Part shown: positions 17,593 through 26,362 of the stretch, in pieces | Layout: each line of letters opens with the position of its first letter | Position numbering within the stretch: the first letter of the stretch is position 1 | From: Spirulina sp. CCY15215 | GTDB lineage: Bacteria > Cyanobacteriota > Cyanobacteriia > Cyanobacteriales > Spirulinaceae | Length of the DNA stretch: 42,636 nucleotides | Assembly (NCBI RefSeq): GCF_016888125.1 | Contig: NZ_JACSWA010000613.1 | Location: forward strand, 1-42,636 | Direction: 5' to 3' | Program-made: the position numbers and the translations under genes | The notes under the pieces: generated by a model | Seen by the model: the letters and a program-made list of their open reading frames with translations, nothing else | The model's database searches: none | What the model was told of the DNA's origin: nothing

Positions 17593-18780
17593 CTATAAAC
17601 TACCCAATACTTTAATTAATTGATCCATCTCCGACGGTAGCGTAAAATAATGGACACAGGCTCGAATACAATCAGGATTAGCAAGAGTTCTGAGAAAAAA
17701 GCCCTGTTGTTCCAATGCTTGTACTAATTGTTTGTGACCAATATTTCCCGTGAGTTGAAAAGAAATAATCCCCGCTTCTGGAGGAGAATTTCGCAAGCAA
17801 TGAATATTAGGTAAAATCGAGAGACCCTGCCATAAATATTGTCCATTCTGATGGGTTTGCTGATAACGTGCCTCTGCATCCCCCCATTTGTGGTGAACTG
17901 CAAGTGCAGCCCGCAATCCCACATACAATTGATAAGCAGAGGTAGCTAATTCAAATCTGCGTCCGTCGGATTGCCAATCCGTCGGCATTCCCGTGCTAGT
18001 ATCAACCACTACCCCCCGCCAGCCAATGAAAGTTGGACTCAAGGTTTCTAAGGCTGGGCTGCTAACATAAAGTCCGCCTACTCCTGCGGGACCGCACATC
18101 CATTTATGTCCCGTAAAGGCATAGAAATCTATCCCCAACTCATCCAAGTTTAACGGTAGGGAACCCCCAGATTGAGCCGCATCGACAAGAATTTGTACCG
18201 GGTGATTACTCTTATAGTTGCGACAAAGTTCGATAATTTCCGCCAACGGTAAAACCTGTCCCGTATTCCACAATAAATGGGACATAATAAACAAGCGAGT
18301 ATCGGGGTGCAAATGCTGTTCGATCACCACAGAAGGATTGCCGCGATTGAGGGTTGCCGCGATGGGACAAGTTGTTACTTTCACTTTAAAGCGGCGGGCG
18401 ATTTCTTTAACTGCCCCAATCACCCCAGGATGTTCGCAATCAGTGATGAGAATGCGATCGCCTTCTTGCCAATCAATCCCCCATAACACAATATTGCAAC
18501 CGGCGGTCACATTTTCCGTTAAGGTAATATTCTTGGCTCTGGTGCCTAATTCTCTGGCTAAGGCTTCTCGGGTCAGTGCCGATTCCTGCATCAACCAATT
18601 ATTCACTTGTGCCGAAAAAGGACCTTGGTTTTGCGTGTATTCATAAGCCTTATAAATTGCCTCTAGCGCCATTTTCGGCATGGGACCTTGACCGCCAAAA
18701 TTAAAGTAGGCTTTATTGGCAAGGGAAGGGAAATTCTGTCGGTGTTGCTTTAAAGATTCCGTGGCGGAGGTCGCGGTCAT
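17593..18780 (-). CDS. Class V aminotransferase-fold enzyme, probable L-cysteine/cystine C-S lyase
   Basis: A 395-residue PLP enzyme of the NifS/class V family. The PLP-binding lysine is Lys226 in FTGHKWMCGPAGVGG, and DAAQSGG carries the pyridine-nitrogen Asp. The N-terminal FPSLANKAYFNFGGQGPMP is the stretch I associate with the cyanobacterial C-DES enzyme of Synechocystis, which cleaves cystine or cysteine to release a persulfide usable for iron-sulfur cluster formation. I do not see the flexible Cys loop of SufS/IscS desulfurases, which favours a lyase. Other members of this fold (isopenicillin-N epimerase-like) remain possible. The ATG at 18780 fits the family N-terminus. Confidence 0.82.
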   Translation of the reverse strand: MTATSATESLKQHRQNFPSLANKAYFNFGGQGPMPKMALEAIYKAYEYTQNQGPFSAQVNNWLMQESALTREALARELGTRAKNITLTENVTAGCNIVLWGIDWQEGDRILITDCEHPGVIGAVKEIARRFKVKVTTCPIAATLNRGNPSVVIEQHLHPDTRLFIMSHLLWNTGQVLPLAEIIELCRNYKSNHPVQILVDAAQSGGSLPLNLDELGIDFYAFTGHKWMCGPAGVGGLYVSSPALETLSPTFIGWRGVVVDTSTGMPTDWQSDGRRFELATSAYQLYVGLRAALAVHHKWGDAEARYQQTHQNGQYLWQGLSILPNIHCLRNSPPEAGIISFQLTGNIGHKQLVQALEQQGFFLRTLANPDCIRACVHYFTLPSEMDQLIKVLGSL

Positions 18781-19010
18781 GTGTTTTACAGTTAAACAAA
18801 GGTTGAAGGAAGGTTAAGCTCTTCGCACATTCAAGTTTATCTCATGCTTAGAACAAAATTTCTGAATTAATCTCCGAGGGATGGGGGGGAATATCAGGAT
18901 ATTGGCAAAAATGGGGGCTTTTGGATTCTCCCCCCTGATCAAGCAAGTTGAGTTAATAGCCTTTCTCCGGCTGCGATCGCCTACAATAAGAACTCATTTA
19001 CATTAAAGCA

Positions 19011-20135
19011 ATGACCCGCTATTTTGCGACTGTAGCCCGAGGATTAGAGGCGATCGCCGCCCGAGAGTTAGAGAATTTAGGGGGGATGGAAGTGAAAACA
19101 GATTTTACGGGGGTGCATTTTGTTGGCGATAAAGAGTTACTCTACAAGGTCAATTTATGGTCGAGAATTCTTTTTCGCGTTTTAATGCCGATCGCCGAGT
19201 TTCAATGCCGCAATTCTCAAGAACTTTATCAAGCGGTGTACGATATTGACTGGCAAGAATATTTAACGCCAGATAATACTTTAGTTGTTCATGGGACAGG
19301 GGGAAACGAACAACTTAATCATACTCATTTTACGGCATTACAAGTAAAAAATGCCATTTCAGATCGTCAGCGTCAAGAATTTGGTAGGCGATCGAGTGTC
19401 GATCTCCAAAACCCTGATCTGTCGATTAATCTTCATGTTTATCGCGATCGCGGCGTTCTCAGTTTAGATAGTTCTGGAAGTAGTTTACACCGTCGCGGTT
19501 ATCGTCCGGCGGTGGGATTAGCGCCATTGAAAGAAACCTTGGCGGCGGCATTATTAGAAATGGCAGAATATAACCCGAATATTGCCTTTTTCGATCCCTT
19601 ATGCGGTTCCGGGACGCTACCTTTAGAAGCGGGCTTAAAAGCCTTAAATATTGCCCCAGGTTTATGCCGCGATCGCTTTGCTTTTCAAACTTGGCAAGAT
19701 TACGATGAAACTCTGTGGCAAAAGTTAGTTAAGGAGGCACAGGAAGGGCAACGAGGCGAACTTTCTGCACCGATTTTGGGCAGCGATCGCGATGGGGAAG
19801 TGATTCAACAGGCACGAGAGAATGCAACTCCTTGTGGGTTGCGCGATCGGGTTCAATTTTCAGTTCAAGATTTCTCTCAAATCCTACCCCCTTGCGAAAC
19901 AGGGATTCTCCTTTGTAATCCTCCTTATGGAAAACGCATCGGCGAAGTTAAACAATTAGAGGGTTTTTATAAACAAATGGGAGATGTTTTTAAACAACGC
20001 TTTACTGGCTGGACTGCTTATATTTTGACAGGGAACAAAGAACTGGCTAAAAAGGTTGGGTTAAAAGCCTCTAGACGCTTTCCTGTTTATAATGGTTCTT
20101 TGTCCTGCACGTTGTTAAAGTATGAATTGTATTGA
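19011..20135 (+). CDS. THUMP domain class I SAM-dependent RNA methyltransferase (RlmL/YpsC-like)
   Basis: A 374-residue protein with an N-terminal ferredoxin-like/THUMP RNA-binding region (residues 1-160) and a C-terminal Rossmann methyltransferase. The SAM-binding motif is FFDPLCGSGTLPLEA and the catalytic motif is NPPYGKRIGE, the NPPY type that methylates exocyclic amino groups. The family, including the N-terminal half of E. coli RlmL and Bacillus YpsC, makes N2-methylguanosine in 23S rRNA. A possible -10, TACAAT, lies at 18982-18987. The gene is divergent from the lyase and stands alone. Confidence 0.9.
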   Translation: MTRYFATVARGLEAIAARELENLGGMEVKTDFTGVHFVGDKELLYKVNLWSRILFRVLMPIAEFQCRNSQELYQAVYDIDWQEYLTPDNTLVVHGTGGNEQLNHTHFTALQVKNAISDRQRQEFGRRSSVDLQNPDLSINLHVYRDRGVLSLDSSGSSLHRRGYRPAVGLAPLKETLAAALLEMAEYNPNIAFFDPLCGSGTLPLEAGLKALNIAPGLCRDRFAFQTWQDYDETLWQKLVKEAQEGQRGELSAPILGSDRDGEVIQQARENATPCGLRDRVQFSVQDFSQILPPCETGILLCNPPYGKRIGEVKQLEGFYKQMGDVFKQRFTGWTAYILTGNKELAKKVGLKASRRFPVYNGSLSCTLLKYELY

Positions 20136-20153
20136 TTTTTTTAGGCTGTTTCA

Positions 20154-21476
20154 TTAGGCCGCATCTGTAGAATAAGGATCGTGAAAATGCTGAATTTTCT
20201 GTTGAGATTGCAAATTATTCTGATGAGTCAAATCGATAATTTTTACCGCGTTGGGTAGTGCTTTCGCTGTAGCATGAAAAATAGGACGATTTTGGACAAT
20301 AATCACCAACTCACTCTCAAAAATAGCCTCATCTAGCGATCGCGCATAAACTGTACCCAATTGAGGAAAATTGCGAGTAATATAATCGCGATTATTGCCA
20401 ATGAGTTTATTGAGATGAATATCAGGATCAAAAACACGCAATTCTATGTTTTCTTGCCATAATTGTTTGAGTAAAGGGATGACAGGAGTTTCTTGGAGAT
20501 TGTGCATTTTTGGCTTATTTGTTAAACCCAAAACCGTTACTTTTTTGACTCTCAATTGGCGCACTTTTTCAACCACTGAGGTAATTTGTTCTCCATTGCT
20601 AGGTAAAATAGCATTTAAAATGGGCAAATTTACATTGCATTCTTCACTTTGAGAAATCAGCGATCGCAAATTCTTCTCAAGAGAAGACCCCCCAAAAGCA
20701 AAACCCGGTTGCAGGGGGGCAGAAAACTGGTTATTCTGCCAGAGGAGATCCATCACTTCATCCCCATTAATATTAAGGCGATCGCAGAAGCGTCCCATTT
20801 CGTTAGCAAAGCTGATTTTAAGCGTCTCAAAGGCATTCGCAGACATTTTTAGGGCTTCTGCGGTTTCTATGTCCGTGCGGTGGATTTGAGCGGGAATATC
20901 GCGATATAATCGTTCAAGAATGTTACCCGATCGCGAATCCTCTTCGCCAATAATGATATAAGGAGGGGCAAAAAAGTCCGCGATCGCTGTGGTTTCCCGT
21001 AAAAATTGAGGATTGACTGCGACTCCAAAATCTCGACCTACTTTTTTATGTGAGTATTTTTCTAATAAGGGAATAAGGATATTACGAGCGATGCCAGGTA
21101 AAACAGCACTTTGTAAGATAATAACGTGATAATTTTCCGACTCTTGCAAACCTTGGGAAATTTCTGCGGTCATTCCCTCCACATATTTGAGAATCGGTTG
21201 TCCTTTTCTATTAATGGGAGTTTCGGCACAGATGAGAGAAATATCAGCATCTTTCACATCCTCTCTTCCTTCTACTCTCCCCCATAAATGACCAGATTGT
21301 ACGGCTTTTTTAACCATTTCTCCAAGTCCTGGTTCTTGAATTGGGCTTTTTTGATGATTAATAGCCTTAATTTTGGAAGGGGTTTTATCAATCGCGATAA
21401 CATTATGTCCTAAGTCTGCCAAACACGCGGCAATAGTTGTACCAATATAATCCAATCCCCAAACAATAACTTTCAT
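20154..21476 (-). CDS. AlgD-like nucleotide-sugar dehydrogenase lacking the catalytic cysteine
   Basis: A 440-residue member of the UDP-glucose/GDP-mannose dehydrogenase family, closest in motifs to GDP-mannose dehydrogenase AlgD (SPIQEPGL, NPQFLRETTAIADF, PGFAFGGS). These enzymes oxidise a sugar C6 alcohol to a carboxylate with two NAD+, using a Cys thiohemiacetal. Here the catalytic block reads GGSSLEKN where active enzymes have GGSCLPKD: Ser265 (codon at 20682-20684) replaces the Cys. The dinucleotide motif is also altered, GLDYIG with Asp9 in place of the second Gly. Otherwise the gene is full length with no stop or frameshift, so it looks maintained. It may be a non-catalytic homologue or have changed chemistry. 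No exopolysaccharide genes are adjacent. Confidence 0.85.
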   Translation of the reverse strand: MKVIVWGLDYIGTTIAACLADLGHNVIAIDKTPSKIKAINHQKSPIQEPGLGEMVKKAVQSGHLWGRVEGREDVKDADISLICAETPINRKGQPILKYVEGMTAEISQGLQESENYHVIILQSAVLPGIARNILIPLLEKYSHKKVGRDFGVAVNPQFLRETTAIADFFAPPYIIIGEEDSRSGNILERLYRDIPAQIHRTDIETAEALKMSANAFETLKISFANEMGRFCDRLNINGDEVMDLLWQNNQFSAPLQPGFAFGGSSLEKNLRSLISQSEECNVNLPILNAILPSNGEQITSVVEKVRQLRVKKVTVLGLTNKPKMHNLQETPVIPLLKQLWQENIELRVFDPDIHLNKLIGNNRDYITRNFPQLGTVYARSLDEAIFESELVIIVQNRPIFHATAKALPNAVKIIDLTHQNNLQSQQKIQHFHDPYSTDAA

Positions 21477-22025
21477 AAGTTCTGCTTTCCTTTTTGTGAT
21501 TTTATATTAGACATTGCCTAAAAAGTTTACAAGTAAGAACTTACCTGCAAGAACAATTTTTAGGCTAATTTTTGGCGCGATCGCCGATCCTAGATCTTCC
21601 CCGTGTAGATGCGAATGGGAATTAAATTGCGATCGCCTCCCGATTGTCCCCTGAATCTTAATGCTCTTCGTTGTCCTAACTGGCTGACTTTTCAGCAATT
21701 AGAGCATCGGATTAGATATCCTTGCCCTCTAATATACTCAATTATTGCGCCAAGTTGTCAGCGATCGCGATCGCAAGTTAGTCTTATCTTCATTTTTACT
21801 CTTTTTACTATTCAATAAAGAGAAATCCGGACAACAATTATCAATCTACAAAGTTTATCTGTCATCGGCACTCACCTACAGCCCAAGAAAGTTAATGGGG
21901 AATGTGTTTTTTGTCTTGAATTGACTCACTTTAATTTTTATCCTGTACTTAGCCTCTCAAATTAAATATGCTAAAATCTCAGAATACGAAAAACAACTAA
22001 CTCTGAAAATATTATAACTCCAGGG
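21477..22025. other. Intergenic region, no convincing gene
   Basis: A 549-base gap between the divergent dehydrogenase and lipoprotein genes. Short open frames at 21507-21698 (minus) and 21609-21818 (plus) have no recognisable sequence, no good ribosome site, and overlap each other. HIP1-type sites occur at several points. The AT-rich last 150 bases presumably carry the promoter of the lipoprotein gene, but I could not assign it. Confidence 0.4.
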
Positions 22026-24020
22026 ATGATCTTTGATTATAAACGCAACTTGCGGCTAACTGCTGCAATTATAACCCTTCTCTTTACTGGGTGCGCGACA
22101 CCGAGTAGAGATATTGTTTCTAATTCTCTTGAAAACAAGCGCGATCGCCTCCTACAACCAGTAGCACAAACCCAAACACTCCCCCTGACAAACTTAGAAA
22201 CAGAATGGGGAATTTCTCTTCCTAAAGTTGATGACAAATACAAGAATTTTTGGACACCAGAATTAGAAGCAGAATTTCAACAACGCACCCAAATTGCCAT
22301 TGAATATTATGCTGGAAAACAGTACGGAACAACCTACGGAGAACGAGAAAAACAAGCATATCCCCTCGCGATGTTAGACTTTTTAGCAGGTAATCGAGAA
22401 AAGGCGATCGCAGCCCTACAAGCAGAAGATGTCGAAGCCGAAAGACACCAACACACTCAAGGCATAGACTACTACTATTCTTTCACCTTAAAAGGACAAA
22501 TTCGCAAATACTTTCTTTGGGGGACTTATCTCGATCCTGCTTATAAACAACGGATGTTTGATGGTGCGAAAGAATGGACAAAACAAGACCCTAAAACTCG
22601 TCCTCATCCCGTCTATGGTCATGGCGATCGCAGTTTAGAAGGATGGGATATGAGCAAGCAAGGAAACTGGGTAGATGGTCGCAATACAGATAATCTCCGT
22701 GGGATGCGAGATATTGCTATTTATCTCATGGCTGAAGAAACAGGAAACGAAGAAACCCGCCAACTTTATAAACAAAAAATACAGCGTTATGTCTGGGCGC
22801 TCTATCATATTGGTATGGGGGAATGGGACTCGCCAATTTATCATGGTCATACCTTCGCTTCTTATCTTAATTTATACGATTTTGCTAAAGATACAGAAAT
22901 GAAAGTATTAGCAAAAGCCGCCCTTGATTGGCTCTCAACAGCCGCCGCAGTGAAGTATTATCGAGGAGGATGGGGAGGACCGAATAAACGCGATAGCAAC
23001 GGCACAAATGTTGTTTATGGAGCCGGTGCAGCCAGTTTATTTTGGCTTTATTTCGGAGATGTTACTGATCTTAATCCTAAACCAGAACGAGATTCAATTC
23101 ATATTATTACCAGTTCTTATCGCCCTCCGCAAGCAGTTATCGCCCTCGCGAGAAAGCAATTCAACAAACCTGTTGAATTATTAGCAACTAAACCCGTTTA
23201 TGAAAATTGGCAAGAAGGAGGAGAAGATCGACCTGGATACTGGGAAACAACTTTTTTTGGCTATCATTATCAAATGGGAAGTATTGTCTCAGATTTTCCC
23301 GATGGCGATGTTGCACCCTTTAAAATTATTGCTGACAATGCCGATCGCGGTTCCGATATTTTCCTCGCTAATACGGGAGGAAAATGGGCGCAACCAGGTA
23401 AAAAACCGGGGGATGCGATCGCACAATTTCGCAATTTATTAATTTGGCTGCGTCCAGCAAATAATACTCCCTTTTTCTTGCAAATTCCGAAGACAGCAAA
23501 TGCAGAAATAGAACAAGGAATTTGGTTTTTTCAACTCGATCGCACTTGGCTGGCCTTGCGTCCCATTGGCTTAGACAAATATACTGAAGTCAGCATCGAA
23601 AATAAGAAATATCAAGAGGCTTACAGCGAGGAAATAACCTTAAAAGCAGAAATAATCGGCGATCGCTATGCCGGTTTTGTCCTCGAAGTCGGCGAATCCG
23701 AAACCCACGGCAACTATGCACAATTCAAGCGAAATGTCAAGGGTAAAAACCAATTAAACTTGCAAGATTTAGCAACAGGAACAGTAGAATTACAAGGAAC
23801 TCTAGGAAATACTTTATCCTTAAGCTATCAAGATCGCGATCGCATCCCCCTCGTTAAACGAAATGGAGAAATTTATAACAGATTAAATCATTTTGAACTC
23901 TATCGATCGCTTCCCGAAGGAGTCCCCATTTCCCTCGGTTGGAAACAAGGAACATTGCGAGTTGAAGCCGGAGGAAAAACTTTTACCAGCACTGTTACTG
24001 GCGATGGTAAAGTGGAGTAA
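22026..24020 (+). CDS. Lipoprotein of unknown function, probable alpha/alpha-toroid polysaccharide-acting fold
   Basis: A 664-residue predicted lipoprotein: the N-terminus is basic then hydrophobic, with lipobox FTGC and the modified Cys at residue 23. The middle (about 210-345) is Trp- and Tyr-rich and includes GEWDSPIYHGHTFASYLNLYDFA and VKYYRGGWGG, which remind me of (alpha/alpha)6-toroid polysaccharide lyases and related proteins. The C-terminal third is beta-rich, as in the beta-sandwich of such lyases. I did not recognise a named family, and no catalytic Tyr/His/Arg set can be assigned with confidence. It stands alone, so its substrate is unknown. The ATG at 22026 has only a weak AGGG upstream. 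Confidence 0.8.
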   Translation: MIFDYKRNLRLTAAIITLLFTGCATPSRDIVSNSLENKRDRLLQPVAQTQTLPLTNLETEWGISLPKVDDKYKNFWTPELEAEFQQRTQIAIEYYAGKQYGTTYGEREKQAYPLAMLDFLAGNREKAIAALQAEDVEAERHQHTQGIDYYYSFTLKGQIRKYFLWGTYLDPAYKQRMFDGAKEWTKQDPKTRPHPVYGHGDRSLEGWDMSKQGNWVDGRNTDNLRGMRDIAIYLMAEETGNEETRQLYKQKIQRYVWALYHIGMGEWDSPIYHGHTFASYLNLYDFAKDTEMKVLAKAALDWLSTAAAVKYYRGGWGGPNKRDSNGTNVVYGAGAASLFWLYFGDVTDLNPKPERDSIHIITSSYRPPQAVIALARKQFNKPVELLATKPVYENWQEGGEDRPGYWETTFFGYHYQMGSIVSDFPDGDVAPFKIIADNADRGSDIFLANTGGKWAQPGKKPGDAIAQFRNLLIWLRPANNTPFFLQIPKTANAEIEQGIWFFQLDRTWLALRPIGLDKYTEVSIENKKYQEAYSEEITLKAEIIGDRYAGFVLEVGESETHGNYAQFKRNVKGKNQLNLQDLATGTVELQGTLGNTLSLSYQDRDRIPLVKRNGEIYNRLNHFELYRSLPEGVPISLGWKQGTLRVEAGGKTFTSTVTGDGKVE

Positions 24021-24034
24021 TTGTGCATTTTTTA

Positions 24035-24826
24035 TTACTCATTGCTGATGGAAAAAGCTGCCATGCTGAGAACACCATAAGTAAAACTTGAATGTAAAAC
24101 TTTGCCTATTGCACCCTCTCCTCCCGCACCCATTGCCACAAAAAGAGGCAATAAATGCTCCTCCGTGGGATGGTTGCGAAGGGCATAAGGGGCGCGATCG
24201 CGATAATTTAATAAGGTTTCCCATTGATTATTGGCAACAGCATCATTTAACCAATCTGAAAACTGTGTTACCCAGTTTAGGGGCTTTGCATCTAAGGAAT
24301 TCCCAGCCAATTCTTTTAAATTATGGGTTGCACTTCCACTAGCAAGAATTAAAATACCCTCTTCTCGCAAAGACGCTAAAGCACGTCCCAACCCAAAATG
24401 ATAGTGTGGCTCTCCTCTCAATTGTAACGAGAGTTGAATCGTCGGAATATCTGCATGGGGATACATCAACATTAATGGCACCCAAACGCCATGATCCAAT
24501 CCACGACCCTCTTTTATTTCTGCATTATATCCTTGCTCTTTTAACAAAGATTCTAGGCGATCGCTTAACACCGAATCCCCTGCAACTGGATATTGCAAGC
24601 GATACAACTCCTCGGGAAAACCGTAAAAATCGTGAATTGTTTTCTGAGATGATGCCGTACTAATTGCGGGAGTTAAAGTTTCCCAATGGGCAGAAATACT
24701 TAAAATCCCTTTAGGTGTAGGCAAAAACTGTCCCAGTTGCTCGAGAAAATCTCGGGCGGAACTGGGATAGATCGGCAAATTCGGCGCACCGTGGGAGACA
24801 AAAATTGCAGGAATTGCAGACATCAT
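24035..24826 (-). CDS. DODA-type (LigB family) extradiol ring-opening dioxygenase
   Basis: A 263-residue protein of the class III extradiol dioxygenase superfamily, the 4,5-DOPA dioxygenase/YgiD branch. Metal ligands and active-site histidines are visible: His12 in VSHGAPNLP, His47 in SISAHWET, His112 in GLDHGVWVPL, and His219/His224 in NHPTEEHLLPL. Members open catechol-type rings such as DOPA; the physiological substrate in cyanobacteria is not evident from context. Two ATGs in a row (24826 and 24823) make the first residue uncertain by one. It converges with the lipoprotein gene, with 14 bases between stops. Confidence 0.9.
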   Translation of the reverse strand: MMSAIPAIFVSHGAPNLPIYPSSARDFLEQLGQFLPTPKGILSISAHWETLTPAISTASSQKTIHDFYGFPEELYRLQYPVAGDSVLSDRLESLLKEQGYNAEIKEGRGLDHGVWVPLMLMYPHADIPTIQLSLQLRGEPHYHFGLGRALASLREEGILILASGSATHNLKELAGNSLDAKPLNWVTQFSDWLNDAVANNQWETLLNYRDRAPYALRNHPTEEHLLPLFVAMGAGGEGAIGKVLHSSFTYGVLSMAAFSISNE

Positions 24827-24874
24827 TCAGCTTTCCATAACGGTCGATTGCAAAACTGTGAGCCTCAATTATAG

Positions 24875-25207
24875 CTAAAATAAAGGGCAAAACTGACGCA
24901 AACACAGTTCTATTTCGCCATGATCGGGAATCCACGTGATCCAGCGATCGCTTTCCACTTTACACAGCAACAATGCTTCATAGTGAGCATACTGAGAAGG
25001 CAAATCAAACAAAGAAACCCAATCACCGCCTTCTAAAACCTGAAAATCATCTTGGGAAATATATTGACACGCATCCCATTCTATTTGAGAGGGACTCGTC
25101 TTTCGAGAGAGTTGTGCGATCGCCATAAGACCTGCTCCTAATATTATCAATCGCTGACAATCCCCATTATGGAACAATGCAATCAATTGCTGTATATTTT
25201 GATACAA
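24875..25207 (-). CDS. Conserved-looking hypothetical protein
   Basis: A 110-residue soluble frame ending in WITWIPDHGEIELCLRQF. I associate WIPDxGE near the C-terminus with a family of short cyanobacterial hypothetical proteins, but cannot name a function. The first possible start is TTG at 25207, directly after an in-frame TAG; internal TTG codons are alternatives, and no ATG is near the N-terminus. No transmembrane segment or catalytic motif is clear. It lies just downstream, on the same strand, of the GHL10-like fragment at 25223-25275. Confidence 0.55.
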   Translation of the reverse strand: MYQNIQQLIALFHNGDCQRLIILGAGLMAIAQLSRKTSPSQIEWDACQYISQDDFQVLEGGDWVSLFDLPSQYAHYEALLLCKVESDRWITWIPDHGEIELCLRQFCPLF

Positions 25208-25222
25208 AACTTTTCGATCTGC

Positions 25223-25275
25223 CTATTCCGCGATCGCACCCCATAGCGAATCAAGAGATCGATCCCCACAATGAG
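25223..25275 (-). pseudogene. Short fragment resembling the 3' end of the GHL10 gene
   Basis: On the minus strand this reads GIDLLIRYG plus a basic tail and TAG, matching the C-terminus GIDRLIRYGGRDR of the GHL10-like protein that ends at 26363. The DNA match covers roughly 40 bases with several synonymous differences, in the same orientation and about 1.1 kb away. The DNA between the two copies holds the toxin-antitoxin island, so the copies behave like flanking direct repeats. A chance match helped by HIP1-rich sequence is possible. Confidence 0.45.
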
Positions 25276-25359
25276 GCGATCGCCATAAAACTTGCTCTAC
25301 ATACCATGAAGAATCCCAAGAGACTCGGTACAATCAAAAAATAGCCATCTTTGAAAAAA

Positions 25360-25623
25360 ATGATCACTCAAACAATGGTACAACCTTCCTCATGGATTGA
25401 AACAGGTATCCAGATCCAAAAGGTTCGAGAACTCAATCTTTTCAAATTTACTGATGAGCTTCAAACTCGTCTTGAAATCCTCATCGATCGCAAGAAAAAT
25501 AACGACCTTACGCCAGAGGAAACGGCTGAACTTGCCGGCATTACCGAACTTGATCGCATTTTCACTCTCATCAATGCTCGTATTATTATTGCAATGGGTT
25601 TAGACTCCGATAACCTCTCCTAG
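25360..25623 (+). CDS. Small conserved hypothetical protein
   Basis: An 87-residue soluble protein, mostly helical, with the block RKKNNDLTPEETAELAGITE followed by LDRIFTLINARI. I recognise this as a common family of short cyanobacterial proteins of unknown function, often found near toxin-antitoxin or transposon-related genes. ATG 25360 is preferred; a TTG three codons upstream and an ATG at 25375 are alternatives. It precedes the Phd-type antitoxin by 58 bases on the same strand and may be co-transcribed with it. Confidence 0.65.
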   Translation: MITQTMVQPSSWIETGIQIQKVRELNLFKFTDELQTRLEILIDRKKNNDLTPEETAELAGITELDRIFTLINARIIIAMGLDSDNLS

Positions 25624-25681
25624 AACATAAAGTTTAGGCTAAATCGGCATATAATTCAGATGCGGATTCAATCTCAAAACA

Positions 25682-25972
25682 ATGCTAGATCTAACTCAAG
25701 ATATTCGTTCTCTGACCGAATTCAAGCGAAACACGACTGAATTGGTTGAAAACCTCAAACGCACCAAACATCCTCTTATGCTAACGGTTAATGGCAAGAC
25801 TGAACTTGTTGTTCAAGATGCTCAATCCTATCAGGAACTTCTCGATGCTGCTGAATTGCTCAAAACTCTGAGAGGAATTAAACGCGGTCTTAAACAAATG
25901 AAACAAGGCCAATGTAAAGCAGCAGAAGACCTCTTTGCGGAAATGTTCGACCAATTGGATAATGCTTCATGA
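25682..25972 (+). CDS. Phd/YefM-type antitoxin
   Basis: A 96-residue protein with the Phd/YefM dimerisation and DNA-binding N-terminus: LTEFKRNTTELVENLKRTKH, then PLMLTVNGKTELVVQDAQSYQELLD. The C-terminal half is helical and charged, as expected for the toxin-wrapping region. Such antitoxins neutralise a RelE/ParE-fold toxin and repress their own operon. Its stop overlaps the toxin start in ATGA (25969-25972), typical of translational coupling. Confidence 0.88.
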   Translation: MLDLTQDIRSLTEFKRNTTELVENLKRTKHPLMLTVNGKTELVVQDAQSYQELLDAAELLKTLRGIKRGLKQMKQGQCKAAEDLFAEMFDQLDNAS

Positions 25973-26316
25973 GCGATCGGTATAAGATTGTCATTCAACC
26001 AGAAGCAGAACAAGGGATTAAAGATGCTTATTTCTGGTTTAGCAATTATTCCCCACGTCAAGCACGCAGTTGGTTAGAGGGTCAAATAAATCCATTTTAT
26101 CTCTGGAGAAAATGCCCCTTCGCTGTTCTCTTGTTTTTGAGAATGACTTCTTTGAAGAAGAGAGAAGAAGAGATTAGACAACTTATTTACGGAAAAGGGA
26201 AGAGTGCTTATCGAATCCTGTTTACTGTGATAGAGAACACAGTACAGATTCTTTTTATTAGGCACTCAGCCCAACAACCTCTATCACCTGAAGATGAAGA
26301 AAGGGAGAACTCTTAA
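25969..26316 (+). CDS. ParE/RelE-fold toxin with a frameshifted central segment
   Basis: A 115-residue toxin-family protein. The N-terminus (YKIVIQPEAEQGIKDAYFW) and C-terminus (EEIRQLIYGKGKSAYRILF, HSAQQPLSPED) are typical of ParE-type toxins. Residues 41-65 are not: they read NPFYLWRKCPFAVLLFL and so on, whereas the frame starting at 26091 gives the expected SLEKMPLRCSLVFENDFF. A one-base loss after 26088 and an exact 10-bp tandem duplication (26154-26163, 26164-26173) together leave and restore the frame. The toxin is therefore open but has a scrambled core of about 25 residues and is probably inactive. The antitoxin upstream looks intact. Confidence 0.85.
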   Translation: MSDRYKIVIQPEAEQGIKDAYFWFSNYSPRQARSWLEGQINPFYLWRKCPFAVLLFLRMTSLKKREEEIRQLIYGKGKSAYRILFTVIENTVQILFIRHSAQQPLSPEDEERENS

Positions 26317-26362
26317 CCTCTTGTCCTATAAATACTGTCGCAGTAGAAACTAACAACCAAAA

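Noticed and set aside
21609-21818. 69-codon frame in the gap before the lipoprotein gene
   Set aside because: No recognisable motif, no ribosome site, and an overlapping frame of similar length on the other strand.
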